The notes under the pieces: model-generated
Seen by the model: the letters and a program-made list of their open reading frames with translations, nothing else
The model's database searches: none
What the model was told of the DNA's origin: nothing
Position numbers and translations under genes: made by a program
NCBI RefSeq assembly: GCF_900091445.1
Contig: NZ_LT607733.1
Location: 372,001-436,000 of the forward strand
DNA length: 64,000 bases
Source: Micromonospora echinofusca
Lineage (GTDB): Bacteria > Actinomycetota > Actinomycetes > Mycobacteriales > Micromonosporaceae
Reading direction: 5' to 3'
Shown: positions 1 through 7,773 of the stretch, one piece after another
Position numbering within the stretch: position 1 is the first letter of the stretch
Layout: each line of letters begins with the position of its first letter

Positions 1-200
1 CGGGCGCCGAGTCCGCCGAGCCAGGCGTGCACGGCCGACTCCAGCCCGGTCAACGCCGCCCCGGCCGACCACTCCGGGGCCGGCACCACCAGCCCGGACG
101 CCCCGGCCAGCCCGTGCCCCAGCCGGTACGCGTCGTCGTCGAGCCCGTGCGCGGCCCGGCGCAGCACGCCGGGTCGTACGGTCAACGGCCCCTCGGTCAT
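1..200 (-). CDS. N-terminal fragment of a WXG100/EspC-like hypothetical protein
   Basis: Only the first 66 codons are inside the window; the gene continues past base 1. The start is ATG at 198-200 read on the minus strand, giving MTEGPLTVRPGVLRRAAHGL and so on. The pattern of a short polar N-terminus, a V-R-P-x-x-L-R-x-A segment and a helical region with hydrophobic heptads and conserved W residues resembles small type VII secretion-associated (WXG100/EspC-like) proteins common beside core genes in actinomycetes. That family link is inference from pattern only; no catalytic motif is visible. A TAGCGT-like box lies upstream on the minus strand near 240-245. Confidence 0.5.
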   Translation of the reverse strand, partial: MTEGPLTVRPGVLRRAAHGLDDDAYRLGHGLAGASGLVVPAPEWSAGAALTGLESAVHAWLGGLGA

Positions 201-270
201 CCTCGGCCCCCCGCCTCGCGAGAACATCGATGGCTGCGACGCTAGGCGCCGTCCACACCCCGGCGCGTGC

Positions 271-315
271 CCTGTGGACGACGGTCCCCGCGGCCCACGG
301 CCGGTCGTCCACAGG
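271..315. repeat. 12-bp perfect inverted repeat with TCCACA cores in the acpS upstream region
   Basis: CCTGTGGACGAC at 271-282 is the exact inverse of GTCGTCCACAGG at 304-315, around a 21-nt GC-rich loop. A third GTCCACA copy lies at 251-257. It sits between two divergent genes and could be an operator, a hairpin, or DnaA-box-like sites; which one is not decidable from sequence. Confidence 0.6.
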
Positions 316-363
316 CGTTGCCGCGCGCGCAACCGGCGGCTAATGTGCGCCCGCCCGCGCCGG

Positions 364-369
364 TAGGGT
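364..369 (+). promoter_or_regulatory. -10 box of a probable leaderless acpS promoter
   Basis: TAGGGT lies exactly 6 nt before the GTG start of acpS and there is no Shine-Dalgarno sequence. In actinobacteria a TAnnnT box at this distance places the transcription start on the start codon. No good -35 is visible. Confidence 0.55.
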
Positions 370-375
370 GAGCGG

Positions 376-744
376 GTGATCGTCGCTGTCGGCATCGACG
401 TCGTCCTCGTCGAGCGGTTCGCCAAGGCACTGGCACGCACACCGCTGCTCGCCGACCGGCTCTTCACGGAGGCCGAGCGCCGCACGCGCTCGGGCAACCC
501 GCGCTCGCCCGAGTCCCTGGCGGCCCGCTTCGCCGCCAAGGAGGCGGTCGCCAAGGCGCTCGGCGCACCGGCAGGCCTGAGCTGGCACGACTGCGAGATC
601 GTGCCGGACCCGGACGGCCGGCCCTGGCTGACCGTCTCCGGCACGGTCGCGGCGGCGGCCACCGAACGCGGGGTCAACCGCTGGCATCTCTCGTTGTCGC
701 ACGACGGCGGGATCGCCTCGGCGATGGTGGTCGCGGAACGGTGA
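376..744 (+). CDS. acpS: Holo-[acyl-carrier-protein] synthase
   Basis: Transfers the 4'-phosphopantetheine arm of coenzyme A to the conserved serine of acyl carrier protein, activating fatty-acid (and possibly polyketide) synthesis in the cytoplasm. The 122-residue length is typical of AcpS-type trimeric phosphopantetheinyl transferases. The metal-binding signature is present: [10 protein letters not shown] with Asp8, then [12 protein letters not shown] with Glu56, and the C-terminal [10 protein letters not shown] segment. The GTG start at 376 is chosen because a TAGGGT box sits 6 nt upstream and the next possible starts would cut off Asp8. nnrD follows after about 50 bp in the same direction, so the two may be co-transcribed. 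Confidence 0.95.
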   Translation: MIVAVGIDVVLVERFAKALARTPLLADRLFTEAERRTRSGNPRSPESLAARFAAKEAVAKALGAPAGLSWHDCEIVPDPDGRPWLTVSGTVAAAATERGVNRWHLSLSHDGGIASAMVVAER

Positions 745-795
745 TCGGGGCGGGCCGGTTCGCGGCACGCCGGTAGTCGGACGGGACGGGGCGGC

Positions 796-2265
796 ATGAG
801 ACAGGTGTGGCGGGTCGCGGACGTACGCACGGCGGAGGCGGGCCTGATGGCCACGCTCCCCGCCGGGACGCTGATGAAGCGGGCGGCCGCCGGGCTGGCC
901 CGCCGCTGCGCCCTGTTGCTCGCCGAGCGGGGCGGCGTCTACGCCGCGCGGGTGCTGCTGCTGGTCGGCTCCGGCGACAACGGCGGCGACGCGCTCTACG
1001 CCGGCGCGCACCTGGCCCGGCGGGGCGCGGCCGTGTCGGCGCTGCTGCTGACCCCCGGCCGGGCGCACGCGGAGGGGCTGGCCGCGCTGCGGGCCGCGGG
1101 CGGGCGGACCGTCGACCGGCCGCCGGGGACCGTCGACCTGGTGCTGGACGGCATCGTCGGCATCGGCGGGCGCGGCGGGCTGCGCGACACCGCCGACCAG
1201 CTCGCCGCCAGCCTCGTGCGGCACCGCGGCCGCGACGGCGCCCCCGCCGCGGTCGTCGCCGTGGACGTGCCCAGCGGGGTGGCGGTCGACACCGGCCACG
1301 TGCCGCTGACCGCCTCCGGCCGCCCCAGCGCCGTACGGGCCGACGTGACGGTGACGTTCGGCGGGCTGAAGCCCGCGCTGGTGGTGGGCCCGGCCGCCGT
1401 ACTCGCCGGCGAGGTGGAGCTGGTCGACATCGGGCTCGAGCCGTGGCTGCGGGGCAGCCCGGCGCTGGGCGTCACCGAGTGGTCGGACGTCGCCGACTGG
1501 TGGCCCCGGCTCGGCCCGGCCTCCGAGAAGTACACCCGGGGCGTGGTGGGCGTCGCGACCGGCTCGGCGACCTACCCCGGCGCGGCCGTGCTCTCGGTCG
1601 CGGGCGCGCTGGCCGGCCCGACGGGTCTGGTCCGCTACGCCGGCTCGGCACGGGCCGACGTGCTGCGCCGGCACCCGTCGGTGATCGCGACCGGTCGGGT
1701 CGCCGACGCCGGACGGGTACAGGCGTGGGTCTGCGGCTCCGGCCTGGGCACCGGCGAGGAGGCGGCCCGGGAGCTGCGGGCGGTGCTCGCCGCCCCGGTG
1801 CCGGTGGTGCTCGACGCCGACGCGCTGACCCTGCTGGTCGACGGCTCGCTCGCCGACCGGTTGCGCAGGCGGGACGCCCCGATCGTGGTCACCCCGCACG
1901 ACCGGGAGTTCACCCGGCTCTGTGGGGAGGAACCGGGCGCCGACCGGGTGGGCGCGACGCTGCGGCTGGCCGCCTGGATGAACGCGGTGGTGCTGCTCAA
2001 GGGCGACCGCACGGTGATCGGCACGCCGGACGGCCGGGCGTACGTCAACCCGACCGGCACCTCCGCGCTGGCCACCGGGGGCACGGGCGACGTCCTGGCC
2101 GGGCTGCTCGGCGCGCTGCTCGCGGCCGGGCTGCCTCCGGAGCGGGCGGCGGCCGCCGCCGCGTACCTGCACGGGCTGGCGGGACGGGAGGCGGCCCGGG
2201 GCGGTCCGGTGACGGCGCCCGACGTGGCCGACGCCCTGCGCCCGGTCCTCGCCCGACTGCGCTGA
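796..2265 (+). CDS. nnrD: Bifunctional NAD(P)H-hydrate epimerase / ADP-dependent NAD(P)H-hydrate dehydratase
   Basis: Repairs damaged NAD(P)H: the N-terminal YjeF_N domain (about residues 5-215) epimerises R- and S-NAD(P)HX, and the C-terminal ribokinase-like domain (about 230-485) dehydrates S-NAD(P)HX back to NAD(P)H using ADP. Visible motifs are GSGDNGGDALYAG in the epimerase half and, in the dehydratase half, VVLDADAL, VVTPHDREF and the nucleotide-binding ATGGTGDVLAG loop. Length 489 aa is normal for the fused enzyme. ATG 796 is preceded by a G-rich GGGACGGGGCGGC stretch. It lies between acpS and alr as in many actinomycetes. Confidence 0.95.
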   Translation: MRQVWRVADVRTAEAGLMATLPAGTLMKRAAAGLARRCALLLAERGGVYAARVLLLVGSGDNGGDALYAGAHLARRGAAVSALLLTPGRAHAEGLAALRAAGGRTVDRPPGTVDLVLDGIVGIGGRGGLRDTADQLAASLVRHRGRDGAPAAVVAVDVPSGVAVDTGHVPLTASGRPSAVRADVTVTFGGLKPALVVGPAAVLAGEVELVDIGLEPWLRGSPALGVTEWSDVADWWPRLGPASEKYTRGVVGVATGSATYPGAAVLSVAGALAGPTGLVRYAGSARADVLRRHPSVIATGRVADAGRVQAWVCGSGLGTGEEAARELRAVLAAPVPVVLDADALTLLVDGSLADRLRRRDAPIVVTPHDREFTRLCGEEPGADRVGATLRLAAWMNAVVLLKGDRTVIGTPDGRAYVNPTGTSALATGGTGDVLAGLLGALLAAGLPPERAAAAAAYLHGLAGREAARGGPVTAPDVADALRPVLARLR

Positions 2266-2321
2266 TCCGGCCGCACCCTCCACGTCGGCGATGCCGCGTT
2301 CCCGTGCCCAGGGGACGCGGC

Positions 2322-2361
2322 ACCTGCCACGACCGGCTGCGACCTGCCACGACCGGCTGCG
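2322..2361 (+). repeat. Tandem 20-bp direct repeat (2 copies) before alr
   Basis: ACCTGCCACGACCGGCTGCG occurs at 2322-2341 and again, identical, at 2342-2361, in the 140-bp gap between nnrD and alr. It looks like a recent slippage duplication; no function is evident. Confidence 0.9.
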
Positions 2362-2393
2362 CCGGCCTCGGTCGGGGGGATCGGCGCGGAAAG

Positions 2394-2399
2394 TAGGCT
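2394..2399 (+). promoter_or_regulatory. -10 box of a probable leaderless alr promoter
   Basis: TAGGCT is followed by exactly 6 nt (GGGGGC) and then the alr ATG. No separate ribosome-binding site fits, so alr is probably translated from a leaderless mRNA. Confidence 0.6.
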
Positions 2400-2405
2400 G
2401 GGGGC

Positions 2406-3524
2406 ATGTGGCAGGCCGAGGTGCGCGTGGACCTGGACGCGATCCGCGAGAACGTGAGCCGGCTGAGGTCCGGCACCGGCGCCGAGCTGATGGCGGTGGT
2501 GAAGGCCGACGGCTACGGCCACGGCATGGTCCCGGCCGCCCGCGCCGCCCTCGACGCCGGAGCCGACTGGCTCGGGGTCTGCACGCTGGACGAGGCGCTC
2601 ACGCTGCGCCGGGCCGGGCTCGACGTGCCCGTGCTGGCCTGGCTCCTCGCGCCGGGGCTGCCGCTGCACGAGGGCGTCGCCGCCGGGGTCGACCTCGGCG
2701 TCGCCAGCCTGCCCCAGCTCGCCGAGATGGTCGAGGCGGGCCGCGCCGCCGGCCGGCCGGCCCGGCTGCACCTCAAGATCGACACCGGCCTGGCCCGGGG
2801 CGGCGCGACCGTCGCCGACTGGCCGGCCCTGCTCGACGCCGCCGCCAAGGCACAGGCCGACGGCCTGGTCGAGGTGGTCGGGGTGTGGAGCCACTTCGTG
2901 TACGCGGACTCGCCCGGCCACCCGACCATCGACCGCCAGCTCGCCGTCTTCCACGAGGGGATCGGCATGGCCGAGCAGGCCGGCCTGCGGCCGCGCTACC
3001 GGCACCTGGCCAACTCGGCCGCCACCCTCACCCGGCCCGACACCCACTTCGACCTGGTCCGCCCCGGGCTGGCCGTCTACGGTCTCTCCCCCGTGGCCGG
3101 CGAGCGCTACGGGCTGCGCCCGGCGATGACCGCCCGGGCCCGGGTGATGCTGACCAAGCGCGTCCCCGCCGGCTCCGGCGTCTCGTACGGGCACACCTAC
3201 ACCACCGAGCGGGAGGCGAACCTCGCGGTGGTGCCGCTCGGCTACGCCGACGGGGTGCCCCGGCACGCCTCGAACAGCGGCCCGGTGCAGCTCGGCGGCA
3301 AGCGTCGGACGATCTCGGGTCGGGTCTGCATGGACCAGTTCGTGCTCGACTGCGGCGACGACCCGGTGGCCGCCGGCGACGTCGTCACCCTCTTCGGCGA
3401 CGGCGCCGACGGCGGGCCCACCGCCGACGACTGGGCCGAGGCGGCCGGCACGATCAACTACGAGATCGTCACCCGGTTCGGCGGCACCCGCGTGTCCCGC
3501 GTCTACGACGGCGAGCGCCCGTGA
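2406..3524 (+). CDS. alr: Alanine racemase
   Basis: PLP-dependent interconversion of L- and D-alanine, supplying D-Ala for peptidoglycan. The 372-aa protein has the N-terminal TIM barrel with the PLP lysine Lys33 in MAVVKADGYGHG, the conserved HLANSAA segment, the second catalytic base Tyr261 in SGVSYGHTYTTE, and the C-terminal GRVCMDQFVLD segment. Start ATG 2406 gives the standard WQAEVRVDLDAIREN N-terminus. Its stop overlaps the GTG of the next hydrolase gene by 3 nt (3521-3524), implying translational coupling of alr, hydrolase and tsaE. Confidence 0.97.
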   Translation: MWQAEVRVDLDAIRENVSRLRSGTGAELMAVVKADGYGHGMVPAARAALDAGADWLGVCTLDEALTLRRAGLDVPVLAWLLAPGLPLHEGVAAGVDLGVASLPQLAEMVEAGRAAGRPARLHLKIDTGLARGGATVADWPALLDAAAKAQADGLVEVVGVWSHFVYADSPGHPTIDRQLAVFHEGIGMAEQAGLRPRYRHLANSAATLTRPDTHFDLVRPGLAVYGLSPVAGERYGLRPAMTARARVMLTKRVPAGSGVSYGHTYTTEREANLAVVPLGYADGVPRHASNSGPVQLGGKRRTISGRVCMDQFVLDCGDDPVAAGDVVTLFGDGADGGPTADDWAEAAGTINYEIVTRFGGTRVSRVYDGERP

Positions 3525-4612
3525 CGTCCCGCTCCCGCATCCCGCTGCCGCGTACCGGGCACGCCAGGGCGGCCGTCGGCGCCCTGGCCGCCGTAGGGGT
3601 CGCCGCCGCCGGGCTCGCGGCCGGCGTCGCCACCGAACGTGCCCTGGTCCGCAAGCTCAAGGCCGACCCCGCCGACCCGTACGCGGGCGAGGTCTTCGGC
3701 GACCAGTGGCACGACGAGTCCTTCCGGCTGGAGATGCCCGACGGCACCGACATCCACGTCGAGGTGGTGGAGCCGACCCGGCCCGTGCCCGGCAACCCGA
3801 CCGTGGTGCTGGTGCACGGCTTCTGCCTCGACATGGGCACCTTCCACTTCCAGCGCAAGCTGCTCGCCGAGCGGGGCGAGCACCGGATCGTCGCGTACGA
3901 CCAGCCCGGGCACGGCCGGTCCGGGCGGCTGGAGACCGGCGAGTACGACCTCACCGCGCTCGGCCGGACGCTGCGCGAGGTGATCGACCGGACCGCCCCG
4001 GAGGGGCCGCTGGTGCTGGTCGGCCACTCGATGGGTGGGATGACCATCATGGCGTTCGCCGAGCTGTTTCCGGAGCTGTTCGGCGACCGGGTCGTGGGCA
4101 CCGTACTGATGGCCACCTCGGGCGGCCTGCTCGCCGAGACCAAGCTGGTGGCGCCCGCCCTGCTCGGCCGGGTCGGCGCGCCGGTGCTGCACATGGTCGG
4201 CAACGTCACCCGCTACGGCGGCCCCGTGATCGACCGGGCGCGCCGCTCCACCACCAACGTGGCCTGGCTGCTCACCCGCAAGTACGGCTTCGGCACCCGC
4301 CACCCCAGCGCGGCCCTGGTGTCGTACGTCGAGACGATGAACTCCCGCACGTCCGCCGACACGGTGACGCGCTACCTGCGGACGCTGGCCACGCACTCCC
4401 GGTTCCCGGCGCTCGCCGCGCTGGCGGACACCCCCGTGCTGGTGGTCGTCGGCGACAAGGACATGATCACCCCCGTGACGCACTCCGAGGAGATCGTCCG
4501 GCGGCTGCCGCACGCCGAGTTCGTCAAGATCTCCGACAGTGGGCACGTGGTGATGCTGGAGCACGCCGACGAGGTCGACGCGGCGCTGGTCCGGTTCCTG
4601 GAGGCGCTGTGA
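3521..4612 (+). CDS. Alpha/beta-fold hydrolase with N-terminal membrane anchor
   Basis: A 363-residue serine hydrolase. The first ~45 residues form one Ala/Gly/Val-rich hydrophobic helix (AAVGALAAVGVAAAGLAAGV) that is likely an uncleaved membrane anchor. The hydrolase domain shows VLVHGFCLDMGTFHF (oxyanion loop), the nucleophile elbow GHSMGGM, an Asp-containing VVVGDKDMITP segment and a C-terminal DSGHVVMLE with the catalytic His. GTG 3521 overlaps the alr stop. The gene sits in the alr-hydrolase-tsaE order seen across actinobacteria. Substrate is unknown; an esterase or lipase role is plausible but not shown by the sequence. Confidence 0.88.
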   Translation: MTSRSRIPLPRTGHARAAVGALAAVGVAAAGLAAGVATERALVRKLKADPADPYAGEVFGDQWHDESFRLEMPDGTDIHVEVVEPTRPVPGNPTVVLVHGFCLDMGTFHFQRKLLAERGEHRIVAYDQPGHGRSGRLETGEYDLTALGRTLREVIDRTAPEGPLVLVGHSMGGMTIMAFAELFPELFGDRVVGTVLMATSGGLLAETKLVAPALLGRVGAPVLHMVGNVTRYGGPVIDRARRSTTNVAWLLTRKYGFGTRHPSAALVSYVETMNSRTSADTVTRYLRTLATHSRFPALAALADTPVLVVVGDKDMITPVTHSEEIVRRLPHAEFVKISDSGHVVMLEHADEVDAALVRFLEAL

Positions 4613-5091
4613 GTCACGTCGTGAAGCTGCCGACGGTCGAGGACACCCACGAGTTCGGGCGGCGGCTGGCCGGGCTGCTGCGCGCCGGCGACCTGCTGCT
4701 GCTGACCGGGCCGCTCGGCGCCGGCAAGACCGCGCTGACCCGGGGCATCGGGGCCGGGCTCGGCGTGCTCGGGGACGTCACCTCGCCCACCTTCGTGATC
4801 GCCCGGGTGCACCGGCCCGACCCGGCCCGGGGCGGCACGGTGGCGCTGGTGCACGCCGACGCGTACCGGCTGGGGGACGCCGCCGACCCGCGCGCCGAGA
4901 TCGACGACCTCGACCTGGACGCCTCGGTGGACGAGTCGGTGACCGTGGTGGAGTGGGGCGAGGGACTGGTCGAGCAGCTCGTCGACGCCCACCTGCGGGT
5001 ACGCGTCGACCGCCGCGACGACGACACCCGGGTGGTCGAGCTGGAGCCGGTGGGCGACGACTGGGCACAGCGCCTGGCCGCCCTCGGGTGA
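4609..5091 (+). CDS. tsaE: tRNA (adenosine(37)-N6)-threonylcarbamoyltransferase complex ATPase TsaE
   Basis: P-loop ATPase partner of TsaB and TsaD in making the t6A37 modification of ANN-decoding tRNAs. The 160-aa product carries the Walker A loop GPLGAGKTALTRG, the TSPTFVIAR switch segment, HADAYRL and a VVEWGEGL Walker-B-like segment, all standard for TsaE. GTG 4609 overlaps the preceding stop by 4 nt; a second GTG at 4621 is possible. Its partners tsaB and tsaD lie 2 kb downstream, separated by ung and an XRE-type regulator, an interruption of the tighter cluster found in mycobacteria. Confidence 0.93.
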   Translation: MSHVVKLPTVEDTHEFGRRLAGLLRAGDLLLLTGPLGAGKTALTRGIGAGLGVLGDVTSPTFVIARVHRPDPARGGTVALVHADAYRLGDAADPRAEIDDLDLDASVDESVTVVEWGEGLVEQLVDAHLRVRVDRRDDDTRVVELEPVGDDWAQRLAALG

Positions 5092-5151
5092 GCGCTGTCG
5101 TACCGGCTGCCTAGAGTGCGCGGGACGGACCCGACAGGCGAAAGGTTGCCG

Positions 5152-5853
5152 ATGCCCGACGACGCCCCCACCTTGGACCTGCTGGCGCTGCTGCCGGAGG
5201 ACTGGCGTGCCGTGCTCACCCCGCACCTCGATCCGGCGCGCACGGCCGCCCTGGCCGAGTTCGTCGCGGGGGAGTACGCGACCCGCACCGTCTTCCCGCC
5301 GGTCGAGGACCTCTTCTCGGCCTACCGGCTGTGCGCGCCGGCCGACTGCCGGGTGCTGATCCTCGGGCAGGATCCCTACCACAAGGCGGGGCAGGCGCAC
5401 GGGCTCAGCTTCAGCGTGCGCGAGGGCGTGAGCGTGCCGCCCTCGCTGCGCAACGTCTTCAAGGAGCTGGGCGAGGACCTCGGCGTGCCGAAGCCGCGCG
5501 GCGGCAACCTCAGCGGCTGGGCGGCGCAGGGCGTGCTGCTGCTCAACGCGGTCCTCACCGTCCGCGAGGCGACGCCCGGCTCGCACGCCAACCGGGGCTG
5601 GGAGGAGTTCACCGACGCCACCATCCGGGCGCTCGACGCGATGGACTCCCGGGTGGTCTTCCTGCTCTGGGGCGGCTACGCGCGCAAGAAGGCCGCCCTG
5701 GTCACCAACCCGCAGCACGTGGTGCTGGAGGCCGGGCACCCCAGCCCGATGAACCCGCGTGGCTTCCTCGGCAGCCGCCCGTTCAGCGCCGCCAACAAGG
5801 CGCTCGCCGACGCCGGCCTGCCCACGGTCGACTGGGAACGCTCAGCCGGCTGA
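5152..5853 (+). CDS. ung: Uracil-DNA glycosylase, family 1
   Basis: Removes uracil from DNA as the first step of base excision repair. The 233-aa protein has the family-1 water-activating motif GQDPYH with Asp74, the AHGLSFSV loop, the LLLNAVLTV segment and the HPSPMNPRGF DNA-intercalation loop with His196. ATG 5152 is chosen because GGCGAAAGG lies just upstream; a GTG at 5116 would add 12 residues but coincides with a TAGAGT promoter-like box (5112-5117). The 3' end overlaps the convergent XRE-type gene by 12 bp. Confidence 0.96.
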   Translation: MPDDAPTLDLLALLPEDWRAVLTPHLDPARTAALAEFVAGEYATRTVFPPVEDLFSAYRLCAPADCRVLILGQDPYHKAGQAHGLSFSVREGVSVPPSLRNVFKELGEDLGVPKPRGGNLSGWAAQGVLLLNAVLTVREATPGSHANRGWEEFTDATIRALDAMDSRVVFLLWGGYARKKAALVTNPQHVVLEAGHPSPMNPRGFLGSRPFSAANKALADAGLPTVDWERSAG

Positions 5854-6609
5854 CGACGGGCCGGCACCCGGTCGGCTCCCGCCCTCCGTCGGCGGGTGCT
5901 GACCGCCCGGCGGGTGCTCACCGCCGCCGTCGCGGTAACGGCGCAGCAGCTCGGCGGCGCCCGGATCGGCCAACTCCAGCTCGACGAGCGGTACCACCGG
6001 GTAGCCGCGTCCGCCGTGGCGTACCTCGACGGCCTCCGGTAGCTCGTCGCACATCGTCGCCCGGAGCTCGCCGTACCGGGTCTGCCACCGGTGCTCGCCG
6101 GGCTCCTCGGGTTCGAGCCGCAGCCCACCGAACTCGCCCCAGCGCTCGTTCCACCGCTGCCCGTATGCCGCGTCCAACCAGGCGGTGAACCGGGTCGAGT
6201 CACGCCAGCGGACCGCGATCTCCAGGGCGTCGACCGGTAGGGGCGCGCCCTGGAGCAGCGCGGCCGTGCCGCCCGTGAGCACGTACGGCAGGTCGCCGAG
6301 TTTGTCCAGGAACCGGTCCAGCCCGAGGGCGTCGACCCGGTCGGCGAGCGGCTGGGCGGCCAGCTCGGCGATCTGGGCGTCCAGATGCGCGTCGAGCGGT
6401 TCCACCGCGACGGTCAGCTGGACGTCCATCGCGGCGAGCAGCCGCTCCAGCACCAGCACGCTCGGCGTGCGGTCGCCGCGTTCGATGCGCGCGACCGAGG
6501 CCTGGCTGACGCCTGCCAGCTCGGCCAGTTGTCGTTGGCTGAGCTTGCTCAACTCGCGCTGACGCCGGACGGCGCGGCCGAACAGGGAGACGAGGCGGCT
6601 GGTCGACAT
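5842..6609 (-). CDS. XRE-family helix-turn-helix protein with a C-terminal nucleotidyltransferase-like domain
   Basis: The N-terminus is a clear HTH_3 domain (RQRELSKLSQRQLAELAGVS, then QASVARIERGDRTPS). It is followed by a linker and a region LPYVLTGGTAALLQG with PVDALEIAV, which resembles the GG-and-DxD core of AbiEii/MNT-type nucleotidyltransferases, but the second acidic residue is Glu and the spacing is altered, so catalysis is doubtful. I start it at ATG 6607-6609 (MSTSRLVSLF); ATGs at 6625-6627 or 6655-6657 would add 6 or 16 residues, but a promoter-like TTGTCA-17-TATCGC and a palindrome cover that region. Neighbour of ung and tsaB; could be a stand-alone regulator or a relic of a toxin-antitoxin type system. 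Confidence 0.8.
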   Translation of the reverse strand: MSTSRLVSLFGRAVRRQRELSKLSQRQLAELAGVSQASVARIERGDRTPSVLVLERLLAAMDVQLTVAVEPLDAHLDAQIAELAAQPLADRVDALGLDRFLDKLGDLPYVLTGGTAALLQGAPLPVDALEIAVRWRDSTRFTAWLDAAYGQRWNERWGEFGGLRLEPEEPGEHRWQTRYGELRATMCDELPEAVEVRHGGRGYPVVPLVELELADPGAAELLRRYRDGGGEHPPGGQHPPTEGGSRPGAGPSSAG

Positions 6610-6638
6610 CCCGACATGATGAACCATGTCCTCCCGGG

Positions 6639-6680
6639 TGCGATACCTCTCAGGCATTTTTATGACAAGGAGGTATCACA
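6639..6680. promoter_or_regulatory. Palindromic operator and promoter of the XRE-type gene
   Basis: TGCGATACCTC at 6639-6649 and GAGGTATCACA at 6670-6680 are inverted copies with one mismatch in 11 bp. Between and over them, on the minus strand, TTGTCA (6663-6668) and TATCGC (6640-6645) are spaced 17 bp like -35 and -10 boxes. A second inverted repeat GACATG/CATGTC lies at 6613-6630. This fits autoregulation by the HTH protein; that is inference. Confidence 0.5.
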
Positions 6681-7081
6681 CTCGCTGGGATCGTCGGTGG
6701 GGAGTCCCTGGAAGACGACCGTCGGTGGAGCCTTCCGCGCGAGCCTGAGCCGCGCGAGCCTGAGCCGCGCGACCGGGCTCTACCCGCGCGCCCAACCCGG
6801 CCGCCAGCGGTGGTGACTTCCGGCGGCACCGGCGACGACCTGTCCGGCAGGTGCCGTCGGACAGGCCCGGAACGAGGTGTCCACCGGAATACCGTCGCCG
6901 GCAAACAAACCCTGGCGCCGGCGTATCCCAGCGTCGGCAAACCCGAGCGCCGCATGGCCGGACGCCGGCACGTCCGAGCGCCGGCACGTCCGAGGGCCGG
7001 CTGGTGCGCGTGCCGGCTGGTGCGCGTGCCGGCACACCGGGGGATGGGGAAGGGCGTCACCGGGGGTGACGAAGGGGCGGC
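6681..7081. other. 400-bp non-coding gap with short tandem repeats
   Basis: No open reading frame here has gene-like composition. The stretch holds a 15-bp tandem repeat near 6739-6768 (CGCGCGAGCCTGAGC units) and a cluster of 16-bp repeats at 6963-7027, and GCCGGC-centred degenerate units from about 6898. It separates the XRE-type gene from tsaB. Confidence 0.6.
6963..7027 (+). repeat. Two back-to-back 16-bp tandem duplications sharing a GCCGGC core
   Basis: CGCCGGCACGTCCGAG is repeated exactly at 6963-6978 and 6979-6994, then GCCGGCTGGTGCGCGT is repeated exactly at 6996-7011 and 7012-7027. The two units are different but both are 16 bp and begin at GCCGGC, suggesting a small expanding minisatellite. 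Confidence 0.85.
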
Positions 7082-7087
7082 TAGGCT
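7082..7087 (+). promoter_or_regulatory. -10 box before tsaB
   Basis: TAGGCT ends 8 nt before the tsaB GTG; no Shine-Dalgarno sequence lies between. This is compatible with a leaderless or nearly leaderless tsaB-rimI-tsaD transcript. Confidence 0.5.
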
Positions 7088-7095
7088 GGCTCACC

Positions 7096-7773
7096 GTGCT
7101 GGTACTGGTGGTGGACAGCTCGACGCCTGCGGTGACCGCAGCGTTGGTGGAGGTCGCGGCGGACGGCGTGACGACCCGCGCGCACCGCTGCACGGTCGAC
7201 GCCCGCGCCCACGGCGAACTGCTCGCGCCGCAGGTCGACGCCGTGCTCACCGAGGCCGGTGCCCGTCCCGCCGACCTGGGCGCGATCGTCGCCGGGCTCG
7301 GCCCCGGCCCGTTCACCGGGCTGCGGGTGGGGCTGGTCACCGCCGCCACCATCGGCCAGGTGCTGGGCGTCCCGACGTACGGCGTCTGCTCGCTGGACGC
7401 CATCGGCCACCCGGCGGCCGCCGGCGAGCCGGTGCTGGCGGCGAGCGACGCGCGCCGCCGGGAGATCTACTGGGCGGTGTACGACGGCGCGGGCCAGCGG
7501 ATCGTCGGGCCGGAGGTCTCCGTGCCGGCGGTCGCCGCCGAACGCGCCCGTGGGCTGGCCGTCACGGCCGCGGTCGGTGACGGCGCGCACCGGTACGCGG
7601 ACGCGCTCGGCCTGCCCGTACGGGACGAGCCCCGCTACCCGGACGCGGCCGTGCTGGCGACCCTGGCCGGCGAGCGCATCCGGGCCGGCGCCCCCTCGGA
7701 GGCGCTCACCCCGCTCTACCTGCGCCGACCGGACGCCGTGGCGGCGACCGCCCGAAAGCCGGTACTGCCATGA
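7096..7773 (+). CDS. tsaB: tRNA t6A biosynthesis protein TsaB
   Basis: Non-catalytic ASKHA-fold partner that binds TsaD and TsaE in the t6A complex. The 225-aa protein starts VLVLVVDSSTPAVTAALVEV, the inactive counterpart of the TsaD N-terminal strand, and has the GLGPGPFTGLRVGLVTAATIG helix and SDARRREIYWAVYD strand typical of TsaB. GTG 7096 follows a TAGGCT box by 8 nt; longer in-frame extensions upstream run through repeat DNA and are not credible. The last four bases overlap the rimI start (ATGA). Confidence 0.93.
   Translation: MLVLVVDSSTPAVTAALVEVAADGVTTRAHRCTVDARAHGELLAPQVDAVLTEAGARPADLGAIVAGLGPGPFTGLRVGLVTAATIGQVLGVPTYGVCSLDAIGHPAAAGEPVLAASDARRREIYWAVYDGAGQRIVGPEVSVPAVAAERARGLAVTAAVGDGAHRYADALGLPVRDEPRYPDAAVLATLAGERIRAGAPSEALTPLYLRRPDAVAATARKPVLP

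Noticed and set aside
340..2283. Very long minus-strand open frame (647 codons) opposite acpS and nnrD
   Set aside because: It is antisense to two clear enzymes and has Arg/Gly/Pro-rich composition; long antisense frames are normal in ~73% GC DNA.
6658..6816. Short gene on the plus strand after the AAGGAGGTATCAC sequence at 6667-6679
   Set aside because: A perfect ribosome-site-like sequence occurs, but no start codon at the right distance leads into a frame with gene-like composition; the sequence is better explained as an operator half-site.
6738..7040. CRISPR-like array
   Set aside because: Repeats are directly abutting 15-16-bp tandem units without spacers, and no cas genes are present.
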